Assembly: GCF_000372725.1 (NCBI RefSeq)
Contig: NW_005201792.1
Location: 839,369-903,368 of the forward strand
From: Emiliania huxleyi CCMP1516
Lineage: Eukaryota; Haptophyta; Isochrysidales; Noelaerhabdaceae
DNA length: 64,000 nt
Reading direction: 5' to 3'
Shown here piece by piece: positions 19,282 to 29,513 of the stretch; positions within the stretch are counted from its first letter, which is position 1, and each line of letters begins with the position of its first letter. The notes beneath the pieces are model-generated. The model had not been told where the DNA came from, ran no database searches, and saw only the letters and a program-made list of their open reading frames with translations. A program made the position numbers and the translations under genes.

Positions 19282-21167
19282 TCATTTGCGGGGCCGCTGG
19301 CGCCGGTGCAAGGCCTCCGCCCGCTGCTCCTCCGCCAAGGCTAGCGCGCTCGCCAAGTCCATCCCCTCCTCCTCCTCCTCCGACCCGCTCTCCCCACCAC
19401 GCCCAGCCACGACCACCGCGTCCCGCTCCTCCGGCCTCCGCCCCAGCTCCTCAATCTCGTCAAAGGAGCGGAGGAAGAAGAGCGTGTGGAACTGTACGGA
19501 GCCCGGCCCGAGCCGCTGCAGCAGACGCGGCGCCTACCGACGGCTCCAGCGGAACTGTGCGGGAGAGGAGCATGAGGCCGTGGCTGTGAGAGGCGCCACG
19601 CCTCCGCCGCCGCCTCCCCTGGCGGCGAAGACTGCGCGACCGGCGACCAGACCTTGCCCACGTACTGCACCGCCCCCGCCACACCCTGCGCGCTCACGCG
19701 CACGCGCTTTCGAGCCCCCCCCCCTCCCTCCCCCGCCTCGGTCGGCGCAGCCTCGGGCAGCGCCGCCAGCTCCGCCATCCAGCCCGGCACGCTCCGCCAG
19801 CGCGCGTCGCGGCGGGCCGCCTATGCAGCGGCTCTCAAGCGTGGGGAGGCACGCCTCGCGCACTGCCGCCGCCGGGGGGGCTCGACTCGCCGGGCAGGTG
19901 GCGCCGGCGCAAGCCGCCGGGGCCGGCAGGCGCATGCACGGGAAGAGCGGGGCCGGCGGCCTTCGGTGGCGGGCGGGGAGGAGGAGGCGAGGTGGCGTGG
20001 GAGGGCAGTGACTCGCCCACCACCCAAACATGAGCGTCAGCCGGCCTCCCTCCTCCTCGCCCTCCTCCTCGCCCTCCTCCTCTCGCTCGCCCTCGCCCTC
20101 GCCGCGAGCGAGGCTCTCCGGCAGCACGCCTGCCACAGCAACCATCTCGAGGCTGAGGCGGCGGGCACGAGGACGGGCGGGGCCCTTCGTGCGCCGTGCA
20201 GCACGTCGCCCCGGAAGAGGAGGAGCCGCCCCTCCTTGGGCCGGACGAGGAAGGCGCTCGCCTGGAGACGCACACGTGCGCCGCGTCACCCACGCGCTGG
20301 ACGGCGCGCGGCCAGCCTGGGGCCGGGAGTGGGTCGCCTCTGCCGCCGCGTCGCCCGACCCGGAGGCGAGCGTCTGCGTGGTGACCATGGTTGGCGCCGC
20401 CTTCCTCCCGCCGAGGTAGAGCACCGACGAGACGAGGGGGTGGCGCGTGCCGCCGCCCGAGAGGAGCGTCGCCTCGTCGAGGTCAAAGTGCAGCTGGTGG
20501 AGCGCGCGGCGGCTGCTCCGCGTGTGAGCCCACCACTCAACCGTCCTCAGGCGAGGCGCCGCCGAGCCGCCGCCGCCGCCGCCTCCCGGGTACAAGTCGG
20601 CGGCGTGCCTATCCTCGGGTTGTGACGAGGTCCCGAGGCCTGATGGGGCGGCTCTCCCTCTTTGAGAGCGCGAGGCGACCGCTCCATCAGCGGCTGCAGC
20701 AGGCGGGCAGCCTGCTCGACGAGGAGGAGCGGTGGTTTGGAGGCCGTGAGGTCGTGCCGGTACGAGAAGAAGCACGGCGTGGGATAGCCGTGCTCCTCCC
20801 AGAAGGCAGCTCCCGGTCGCAGCGCTCGCTGCAGCCCCGCGATCACGGCTGGCGGAAGCACGCCGTCGAGCACTATTGGAGCACCACAGAGGCCAGCAGG
20901 GCTAGGCGTCGCCGTCGATGGCGGCGCGAAAATGGAGACCGAAAGCCGGTGGCGCATACCCAACGCCCGCAGAAGCCTATCTGCTTCAGAGCCGCGCCCT
21001 TGCCGCGAGCAGAGCAGCGCGAGGTCGTGCTGTGCAGTGGCGCCGGCTGCAACCCGTCCCGCAGCCTGCTTGAGCTTGGCGCTCGTCGAGCTGGTGTCGA
21101 GGCGAGCAGCCGCACGGGCGCCGGCGGCGATGACGCGACGCAGGCGTGCTTCTTCCGCCTCTGCCAT
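19282..21167 (-). CDS. 2OG-Fe(II)-dependent oxygenase family protein
   Basis: About seven exons. Exon 1 (21167-20680): MAEAEEARLRRVIAAGARAA, then GAPIVLDGVLPPAVIAGLQR, FWEEHGYPTPCFFSYRHDL. Donor GT joins LMER to HAADLYPGGGG (exon 2 from 20608), then VEWWAHTRSSRRALHQLHFD-LDEA with the HxD iron ligands and SSVLYLGG. The next exon reads ASAFLVRPKEGRLLLFRGDV-LHG, giving the distal His. A GC-AG intron follows, then VLPESLARGEGEGE and GGRLTLMFGWW with the Arg that should bind 2-oxoglutarate. Later exons: WMAELAALPEAAPTEAGE, VQYVGKVWSPV, and SVQFHTLFFLRSFDEIEELG to the stop at 19282. Iron and 2OG residues are all present, so it is probably active; the substrate is unknown. It is the first gene next to the telomere-type array. 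Confidence 0.7.
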
Positions 21168-21489
21168 TTGTCAGGCCAGGGCGACGGAGGTAGCAGCGAG
21201 GTGGCAGCGAGCAAGCGGCTGCCGGCTCGCCAAGCCGCACGCAGCCCCGGGCCGCAAAAAGAATTTTTAACCACAAACGGGACTGGCGCGCACTGAGAAT
21301 TGCGGCGTGCACCAAAAAACGCCCCCTCCGTGTCGCGATGCTCTCCCCGCTCCCGTTCCCCTGTGTCCCTGATCGTCCTTACTCAAGATCTTACTTGCAG
21401 GTGGGGACCCTGTCCTTCTCCCACCCCTCGTCTGGCGTGTCTGTTTTATTTAGTAAAAGAAAGAAAGAATTCTTAAAATACAAGCCAAA

Positions 21490-21765
21490 GAAAGAAAACA
21501 GCGAACCCAAGGGAGGGATGGGGAGGACGGCACGCCGCCACCACACAGGTCACACGGGGAGTTTAAGGAGAGAGGAGTGTGGTGCTAGCCGTCGCCCACC
21601 CTCGGGCGTCTACCTCTTAAAACGGACGCCTTCATGCGCACCCCCAAAAGAAAGAAAACGGACAACCCAAGGGGGGGGAAGGACGGCACGCCGCCACCAC
21701 ACAGGGATTTTAAGGAGAGGGGTGTGGTGCGCTAGCCGTCGCCCACCCTTGGGCGTCCGCCTCTT
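21490..21765 (+). promoter_or_regulatory. Two tandem PE elements upstream of the membrane-protein gene
   Basis: Copies at about 21498-21590 and 21645-21765 each contain AACCCAAGGG, GGACGGCACGCCGCCACCAC and GTGTGGTG, GCTAGCCGTCGCCCACCCT. Homology to the transposon-like end continues to about 21900 (CTTCATGCCACCTCGCGGTC), close to the start codon at 22090. Confidence 0.5.
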
Positions 21766-22089
21766 CCTATCTCTCTTCGCAGTCTCTCGCCGATTCTCGC
21801 CAACCTTCATGCCACCTCGCGGTCGCCCCCCTCTCGTCGTGCTCTCCCTTGTCGCTTCTTCCTCTGTCGCGTCGCTCTCCTCTGCCTCGTTCTGCGACGC
21901 CGATGCGCGCCCCCTCGCAGCTTCTTTCCCGCGGAAAAATTCTTTCCCCCCCCCGGCGTGACGAACCTGACCCTTGTCGCTGAAGCTGTCGCTGAAGCCC
22001 GGCGTAAAGCCAGCGCCTCTGCCCACTGCGGCCGTCGCCGTCGGCTCCTGCACGCAGCCCGCCGCTGAGCTCCGCCAGCGCCTGCCGCG

Positions 22090-25000
22090 ATGGCGACCCC
22101 ACCCACGATCAACCAGGCTACCAACCCCGGCGGCTCGAACGCAGCCGACATTGACCCTCCGATGCCTCCCGCGGCGTGGGTCAACTTCGTCGGAGGGGGC
22201 GCGAGCGGGGCAGTGCCCAACTTGGTGGACCCAGCGACGGGGCTACCCATCTCCAACATCCCTCAGCCCCCAACCCAACTCGCTTTCCTGGGAGGAAGCA
22301 ACATTGGTGCCATCGCTCCCAATGCGAAGCCCGTGAAGGCCAGACCAGCGCCGACGCCGGTGCCGGGCATCCAGCAGTCGCTCCAGGCGGCGAACGATCC
22401 GGGCTACAACGCGTACAGCACCCTCAACCCATTCGTGCAGGGCGGAGGCATCTCCACTATGGTGCGCTCCAGCGCTCGCTGCCGCCACCTGCCACCGCCG
22501 CCACCCGCCACCGCCGCCGCCGCCGCCGCCGCCTCCTCCTGCTCCGCCACCGCGCTCGTCGCCACCGTCATCGCCGTCCCCACTATCCCTGCCGCCGCCG
22601 CTGCTCTGTTTCTCCGCCGCCGCCCTCACCGCCTCCGCCGGCACAGCAGCAGCCGCTGCCGCCGCAGCACCCGCCGCCGTAGCTCCTGCCGTTTTGCCGC
22701 TCCTTCGCTGCGGCCGCCGACTCCCCCACCCCTCCCTTCGCAGGCGTACCCACCCACCGGTGAGTCGACCTACGGCCTCATGTTTCAGACAAACGGCGCG
22801 CGGCCACCGCCGCCCTCGCAGCAGCCACTCACCGACGCAACGCCCACCGCCGCCAGCCGCCGCCAGCCGTCGCCCCGTCTCCACCGTCGCCGCTGCCGCT
22901 GCACACCGCCGCGCGCGCCGCTGCTGCTGCACTCCGCCCTCGCTTTGATCACGAACCAGCCCACCTCCCTCTCCCCCACCCCCACCTCTCACCTCGCCCA
23001 CCTCCCTCTCCCCCACCTCCCTCTCCCCCACCCCCCTCTCCCACACCTAGGGGAGCCGCTGCCTCTCTACCCGGCGCCTCGCCCCACCGAGATCCTGCCG
23101 ACGCGCCTCATCTTCCCGGGGGCTCTCGCTCCAGCCCAGGTCTGCGCACCCGCGCACAACGACCCCTCGCACTCCGCATGCCGCACCCGGGCCCCTTCCT
23201 CTCAAGGGCGGGGAGATGCGACGGAGTGCACAGCCCTCTGCCCGACTCCATGTGTGGGTGTGTGTGTGCTCAGCCCCCTGCTCACCCTCCCCTTCTCTCC
23301 CCTCAGTCACGGCTCATCCCTGTGCCCGGCAACGCCGTCATCGAGCAGGCCAACCGCGCTTGGTGCGAAGCCCCAGTTCCCTGCCCCCCGCCCCCACCGG
23401 TCCGTGTCCCCAGTCCTCCTCCCCCCCTCCGCCCCCCGCTGGCACCCGCCCCCCCCCCCCCCTCCAACCCCCCACCAACCCCAAAGGTACAACACCATCC
23501 CAAAGCCAGATCCGCTCGGTGTCTTCGGGGTCGCACCTGTCTCGGGAGTCGGTGGCCCTCTCGTCTCGGAAGCAACCGCGCTGCTCCCCAATGACCCGCT
23601 GACCGCGCCCGGCCCGAACGGCGCGATGCCCGACTTGGCGCTCCAGAAGTTCGCGCCGCAGTACCAGCCGTACGTGCAGTGGACCATCCAGAACGTGATG
23701 TGGCTCGGCGTCTGGGTCAACATCTCCGCCTACTTCGAAAAGGTTCGCCGCCGCCGCCCCCGGCCTCACTCTTTCTTTCTATCTCCCTCTCCCTCTCCCT
23801 CACTCTCTCTCCCCCTCCCTCCAGGCGGCCTCGATCCAGCTCTTCGGCTCCGTCGAGCTCGGCACCGACGACGCCCTCGCCTACTCCACCATCGAGGGGA
23901 CGGCCGGCTACCTCGACCGCGAGCAAAACTCCCCCTTCCCGACCCAGGCGCGTGGCGGCACGGGGGGCCACGGGCGGCGGGGCCCACGGGCGGGGGGGAG
24001 GGAGGGAGGAGGGGACTCACCAGACGAGTGCTGCCGCGGGTAGGTCGACGGCGGAGGCTGGTTCGGCTGGATGGGCTGCCGCTCCACGTGGGCCTGCACG
24101 CAGCAGTGCTGGTGTGCGCCGGCGCTGCCCGCTGCGCACGCGGGAGAGGCGCGTGGCTGAGACGCGGCGCGGCGTGGTCTGCTGCGTAGGTACATCGGCT
24201 TGCTGTGCGGGCTCGAGAAGTATGGCGTCGCGATCGTCGCCGTGCTGCTGCTGCTCTTCGAGCTCGTGCTGATGGAGGGGATCATCGTCACCGACTTCAT
24301 CGCCGTCGTGCCGCGCACCGCGACCTGGCTCGACTTCTTCACGGCGGACGTGCCCGTCACGCCCCGCGTCGCCACCGCCCTCGTCTACCTCGTCTTCTGG
24401 CTCCTCCTGCTCGGCTTCTGCTTCCACAAGCTGTCGGAGCAGTCCTACTTCCGCCAACTGGGCGGCGGCCGCATCTTGCTGCGCTCGCTCGCGGCCAACT
24501 ACGAGGCGCAGAGCTACTCGTACTGCAACATGATCTTTTGGACCATCCTGTTTGAGTTTGACACGGTCATCATCCCGGCGTACTTCCCCTTCGTCCTCGC
24601 GCTGCTCGTGATGGAGACGTACGAGGGCAACATCCGCGAGGCGGCCGTGCTGCTGCTCATCTTTTACCTCGTCTCGCGCCTCCACTCGATGGCTGTCTAC
24701 ATCGTCGAGCTGCTCGCCTGCATACCCGAGTGGCTCATCCAGCCCGAGGACGGGGCCGACGGCTTCTCGGCCAGTGCGACTCGCCCACCCCCTTGCCCCT
24801 CCGACCGCTTCCGAGACACCTCCCGCCTGCTGCCGCTGGCTCCGCCCCTCACCGCCTCCGCCCCCTCCGCTCCCACGCATCTCCCCACGCCTCTCGCCTC
24901 CCGCGCCCGCCGCCAGGCGGGCCGGGCGCCAACGCGTACGTGCGCGGCTCGCGGGTGGACGTGGAGCTCAACACGCTCAACTACATCTACCTGTGGACGA

Positions 25001-25720
25001 CGGGGATCGGCTTCTTCCTCCTGCTCATCTTGATGAAGCTGCAGATGACGATGCTCTACCTCTGGTTCGTGCCCGCCATCATCATCTGGTACTGCATCGC
25101 GTGGCAGTCCATCCCGTACTGCCTCAACGGCTGGCCGAGCTGCCCCACGCACACGGGTCCGTGCGTCTCCCTCACCGCCATCGGCACCGTCATCGTCTTC
25201 GTCTCCCTCTTCCTCTTCCACCACGCGTGCTTCCTCTTCCCCTGCCTCTGCGCTCCGGAGGCGCGCGCCGCCACCGCCCGCCCCTCCGCGCACGCAGCAG
25301 AGGCGTTGTGCCTCGCCCACGCTTCAATCTGCCGTCCGCGCCGCGATCCGGTCACGACCCCCCCCCCCCCCCCCTCTCCAGGTACCGGGCTACCTCTTCT
25401 TCCCGCCGAGCGGCGCGATCGACTCTCCACTCACCGGCAAGTTCGACGTCTCGCACGGCCTCTTCCTGCGCCGCCTCTTCGGCGGCGGCGACACGTGGGA
25501 CTGCGCTTGGGAGCCGCCCTCGTTGGACGCCGCGGAGGAGGCCGAGGCGCGCCGCCGCCACCCCCCCCCCCCCCCCTCCCCTCCTCTCCCTCTCCCTCTG
25601 CGACTCCCGCGCGGATTACGGCTGATGGTGCCGCGGCGGCTGCAGGCGGCGGGACGGCTGCTGCACGAGTCGGTCGCTCTCTCCCCCGTCCTCGCCTTCT
25701 TCAGCAACGCCTTGAGCTGA
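22090..25720 (+). CDS. Multi-pass membrane protein of unknown function
   Basis: About ten exons. Exon 1 22090-22461 (MATPPTINQATNPGGSNAAD, Pro/Gly-rich); exons 22744-22795, 23051-23139, 23307-23362, 23487-23742 and 23825 to about 23949 give AYPPTGESTYGLMFQTNG, EPLPLYPAPRPTEILPTRLI, SRLIPVPGNAVIEQANRAW, YNTIPKPDPLGVFGVAP, and QPYVQWTIQNVMWLGVWVN. The exon from 24190 carries four hydrophobic segments (VAIVAVLLLLFELVLMEGII, ATALVYLVFWLLLLGFCF, MIFWTILFEFDTVIIPAYF, REAAVLLLIFYLVSRLHS); the next (from about 24918) adds IYLWTTGIGFFLLLILMKLQ and LYLWFVPAIIIWYCIAW. The C-terminus reads VPGYLFFPPSGAIDSPL ... LAFFSNALS. Around six transmembrane helices with a long Pro-rich cytosolic or luminal N-terminus. 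I do not recognise the family. Donors include GC (22796). Confidence 0.65.
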
Positions 25721-26187
25721 GGAGTCGGCGGCTCGCGCCGAGAAGAGCGAGGAGCACCCCCTCCTCCTCCACCCCTTTGCCTTCAAACTACCTGCCGCTC
25801 GCCCGTCTATACACACTGCTACCTCGACGCAAGCTCACGTACCCTCTCCCTGTCGCCCGTATCTCCGTCATGGCATGCGTACTCCGGCATGAGCCCATGC
25901 AGTGCAACGCATGAAGGCATGATCGCGCCGCCGCGCGGATCGACCGCGCGGAGTTGAACTCGCGCGGCGGGTGGTGTCCCTCGCATGCAGTGTTCTCATC
26001 GCGCCATCTCTCTCGCATGTCGTTGGTCTCCCGCGAGCGGCCGAGGTGTTGATACCATTGTTTTATATTACGTCACCGCAAAACACAAAAATCGCGCGCG
26101 CCGCTCAAGCGTATTGCACCACCTTTTAAGTTTTATTTTACCCATCTCGCAGTAGAGGAGCACTTGGAGGTGTCCGTTTTTATTTAT
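25721..26187. other. Convergent intergenic region with a dispersed A/T-rich repeat
   Basis: CCCATCTCGCAGTAGAGG followed by TCCGTTTTTATTTATTTA at 26146-26190 repeats sequence at 18262-18302 and resembles 8432-8468 and 50630-50668 (CCCATCTCTCCTGGAGAT ... CTATTTATTTA). A tRNA-like T-arm at about 25950 was judged insufficient. Confidence 0.45.
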
Positions 26188-28185
26188 TTACACCACCTCG
26201 TCGGGCGCGAACTCCCGGTCCCGCTGGAGATAATCCTTCAGAACATCCCGCGCCGCGACCACCTCCTGCATCCGCTTGGTCGCGTCCGCCGCGTCGCAGC
26301 GATCCGGATGCAGCTTCCTGGCCTGGTCCTTGTACGCTCGGTCCACCTGCGCCTCGCTCAGAGCGGTGGGCGGCGGGGGTAGCCCCAGCACATCGCGGGC
26401 CGAGGCCAGCGCCTCCTCGGCATGCTCCTCTGCGGCGTCATTCGCCGCGCGCTGCTGGTGGGAGCTGCGGTACTCATGAAACGCGCCTTCGGCGCTCCAC
26501 TCGTACCGGTCGCGAGGATGGGCATGGCTGGCAGCGCCCGCAGCAGCCGCACCCTGCCCGCCCGCCCCGCCCTGTCCCTCCGGCCATAGCGTGGTGGCGA
26601 GGGCGTCGCGAAGAGAGAAGCCCTCCGGCTTGGGCTGCGGCGTGGCATCGCGCAGGAAAATCAGGGTCTGCTCGGCGCGCGTGTACGCCACGTATTGCAC
26701 GTTGAGCTCCTGCCGCGCCTGCCAGCCGCCCTGCTTGAGCACAAATTCAAACGGGATCCTATCGCATGCGTCGCGAACACGGTCAGGGAGGGTGCTGGCG
26801 GAGCCTGTGGAGTTCTGCTATCGGGCATGGATCGGGCGTGCTCGGCTCACTCGGACGGCTCGAGCAAGTAGACGACGGGCCAGCCAAGGCCCTTTGCCTT
26901 GTGCACAGTCGCGAGCTCCACCGGAGGCCGCACCTGCGCTCACGGGTCAGGCCGTGCGATGCGTGCGTGTGCGGCCGCGGTGGGCGCTCCAAACGCGCAA
27001 ACTAGATTAGGCTCGCGCGCTCGGTCTCGCAGCACGCCTGCTGACTCGGCAGGACGTACTCGCCGCCTGCGGCCCCAAAGTTGAGGTGCACCGCCTCGCG
27101 CAACGCCTTGAGCCTCGCCGCCTTGTCGGCGTGGCTGCTGTCCTCCCGCACGCGGCCGATGAGCAGCCTGATGCACTCGGCAAGGTCGCTCAGAGCGTAC
27201 TCGACGCCGCGACCCTCCTCCGCAGCCACCTGCAGCCACCGGTCAGAGATCTCGCACGCTACCTCGTCCTGCCATGGACCTCGGCCGTCCCTCGGTTATC
27301 TCTAAGCCATGTCTCTCAGACCATGTCTTGGCTACGTCTCGCCTCCTCTTCGCGCCGCACGTGGCTGTGCAGCGCCGACTCGACCTCGTCCAAGCTCTCC
27401 ATCTGGTCGATGCCGCGCCTAGCTCATGAGCTTCATTCGTTAATCTTGGCCAGTGAGTTTCGCCCTCTCCGCCCGCCCGGTCGATCGATGGCGCCCGTCG
27501 TAGGAAAGCCGAGAGCAGCCCCTCGATTTTGGCAGCGAGAGGCGTTCGGCCGAGCATGCGGCTCGCGACGCCCCTCGCAGTGAGCAGGAATAGCAGCGCA
27601 AGTAGAGGCGCGTTGCGGCGGGCGAGGATCGCCCGCTCCGCCCGCAGCGACACGCCGCCCGCCGCGCCGCCGCCAGCCACGTCGCCGTTGCCGGCGGCGG
27701 CCAGTGCCGTACTGGCGAAAGTGTAGTCTCCCGGCAGCGGGTGGCTGGCGAAAGTGCATCCGTCCTCTCCTGCGCGGTCCTTCCTACAGATCTCGCCGCG
27801 CCCCTTGCCGCGCATCGGCCGCATCTTCTCGCCCGTGCCTAGAGCGAGTGGCGTGGCTCACTTAATCGTGAGCCGCACATTTACCGCATGTCCTCGCCCG
27901 CGCCGTTGGTGGCGTTGTCGATGACGGTGTTGGCGAGCTCGATGTGGCTTTCCGGGCAGCGGCGGCAGACGGGGAGGCTGTACACCTCGCAGTCAAAAGT
28001 CTCGAAGAGCGTCTCGAGCGCGTCTTCCATCGCAAAGGCCCACCCGTACAACGCCTGCATGAATAATCAAATTAGAGATCAGTGGCGCCTGAAGGATGAA
28101 TCTACTCCGTAGTACAATCCTGCATGTCGTCCCCGACGACGAAGATGCGGCATCCCGATTCGGCCGCTAGCCGCTGCAACATCAG
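26188..28185 (-). CDS. UvrD/Rep-type SF1 helicase with C-terminal J domain, 5'-truncated
   Basis: Helicase motifs in order: LMLQRLAAESGCRIFVVGDD-MQ (exon 28185-28120, end of motif II/III region), ALYGWAFAMEDALETLF and VCRRCPESHIELANTVID (from 28054), RAILARRNAPLLALLFLL and ASRMLGRTPLAAKIEGLL (about 27840-27530, motif IV), DEVESALHSHVRREEEARR, DEVACEISDRWLQ and VREDSSHADKAARLKALREA, ELATVHKAKGLGWPVVYLLE (about 26930-26850, motif V) and RQELNVQYVAYTRAEQTLIF (motif VI). The last exon ends with a J domain (about 26350-26190): LGLPPPPTALSEAQVDRAYK, ARKLHPDRCDAADATKR with the HPD signature. No Walker A exon is found; a transposon-like copy starts at about 28262, just upstream, so the 5' half is probably lost. 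The intron at 28119-28055 appears to be GA-AG. Confidence 0.7.
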
Positions 28186-28261
28186 CTGCCGGATGCGGGA
28201 GGGTGCAGTATTTTTTTGTGCGCGTGGGCGGCCGCGGGCGGCCCCCCTCGGTGCCGAATGG

Positions 28262-29290
28262 CCACTTTTTTGAGAAATAACTCGCCCGGTCGAGCTCCCC
28301 TCGCGCAAGGACCACATTTCTGACTCCCACTCCGATCATTTGCCTCCAAGTCATGTCGTTGCTCAGGTCCACTCTCTCTTCGAACACTTGTACCTCAACG
28401 GTCGGTGTTGGCACTGGGGTTCCCTTCGGATATATCGTGACAGCTGATGCGGGATTACCACTGGTGTTTCGTCCTCCTCGGAGTCGTCTTCCCCGGCTTC
28501 CTCCCGTTCGGCTCTACGTTCATTTCGTTCGGCGTGGCTCACCCTCCATGCCGTGAACAGGCGCCCTATCCATCCTATGTTCTTCTCTCGCTCCTCTGCC
28601 CGTGCCTTGGTCTTGTCGTTGTTTCGCACCCATATGAGTGTGTGTGTGTGTGTGTCAGCCTCCGGCTGTTTGCGGCGGGCGGCTTGCTGCTCGCTGCATG
28701 GCGAAAAACTCATATCGTCACACACCAAGGGCGTATGCTCTGGCGAGACGTGAGGCGCATGCGCCCAGGAGAGGAGGGGGCATGCGTAACGACACTGCTA
28801 GAGATGCCTTTCGGGGCCCAGAGACAAAACTTCTGATGCCATGCGTGACCTAGTAGTGTCCCCAGCTATGGGCGTGTCCACGTTGGAGCCAGGTGTGGTG
28901 TGGGCGCGAGAATAGCTCCGCCGTTCATGGAGGCAACCGATGCGAGTCGACTGGTGTGTGTCGTCGTGGTTTCGTATCAAGAATACTCCACTCACGCACC
29001 CATATCTGTATGGCAATCGAAGCTGCCTTCCCCACTACCTGTAGTTCCCTCGTCACCCTCTCCTGCAAGCCCCCCTCTCTTTCTTTCGGGTATGGACTCT
29101 GTCAGTGCTGGCAGCGTGCAGGCAATCACGGGCGCTATTTTGTCGTACTCCTCTTCGACGAGCGCTCCTTGGGGAGGGTTGACATCGTGATTTCCGCGGA
29201 AAATTTCTTTTTCTGCTGTGAAAATTCCAGCGTGAAGAGAGGGGAAACGACGGGAGGGCCTAGACCTACCCTACCTACCCCGTCATGAGG
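28262..29290 (-). mobile_element. Degenerate copy 1 of a transposon-like gene
   Basis: On the minus strand it encodes WVRNNDKTKARAEEREKNIG, RLFTAWRVSHAERNERRAER, EDDSEEDE and VFEERVDLSNDMTWRQMIGV, all paralogous to the longer copy at 29514-30830, but broken by frameshifts, stops and a nested insertion. Plus-strand identity to copy 2 covers about 28285-28625 and 29005-29165. Confidence 0.65.
28636..28994. mobile_element. Nested 359-bp insertion with 11-bp target-site duplication
   Basis: CGCACCCATAT occurs at 28625-28635 and again at 28995-29005, whereas the intact copy 2 has a single CGCACCCATGT (about 29987). The inserted DNA starts GAGTGTGTG and ends CCACTCAC, a possible short inverted terminus. 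It has no coding capacity. Confidence 0.65.
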
Positions 29291-29304
29291 CCCGCCCAGA
29301 AAGA

Positions 29305-29420
29305 AAGAAAGAAAACAGACAACCCAAGGGAGGGATGGGAGGACGGCACGCCGCCACCACACAGGGATTTTAAGGAGAGGTGTGTGGTGCGCTATCCGTC
29401 GCCCACCCTAGGGAGTCTGC
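29305..29420 (+). repeat. PE element at the terminus of transposon-like copy 2
   Basis: GAAAGAAAGAAAACAGACAA, CCAAGGGAGGGATGGGAGGA, CCACACAGGGATTTTAAGG, GTGTGTGGTG, CTATCCGTCGCCCACCCT. This copy sits at the distal end of the transposon-like gene, which suggests that the PE elements elsewhere are element termini. Confidence 0.6.
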
Positions 29421-29513
29421 CTCTTCCTATCTCTCTTCGCAGTCTCTCGCCGATTCTCGCTGCAACCTTCATGCCACCTCGCGGTCGTCCCACCCTCGTC
29501 GAACTCTCCCTTG

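Noticed and set aside
25935-26010. Second tRNA-like T arm (GCGAGTTCAACTCCGCG on the minus strand)
   Set aside because: The arm pairs only as a longer GC-rich hairpin and no cloverleaf can be built.
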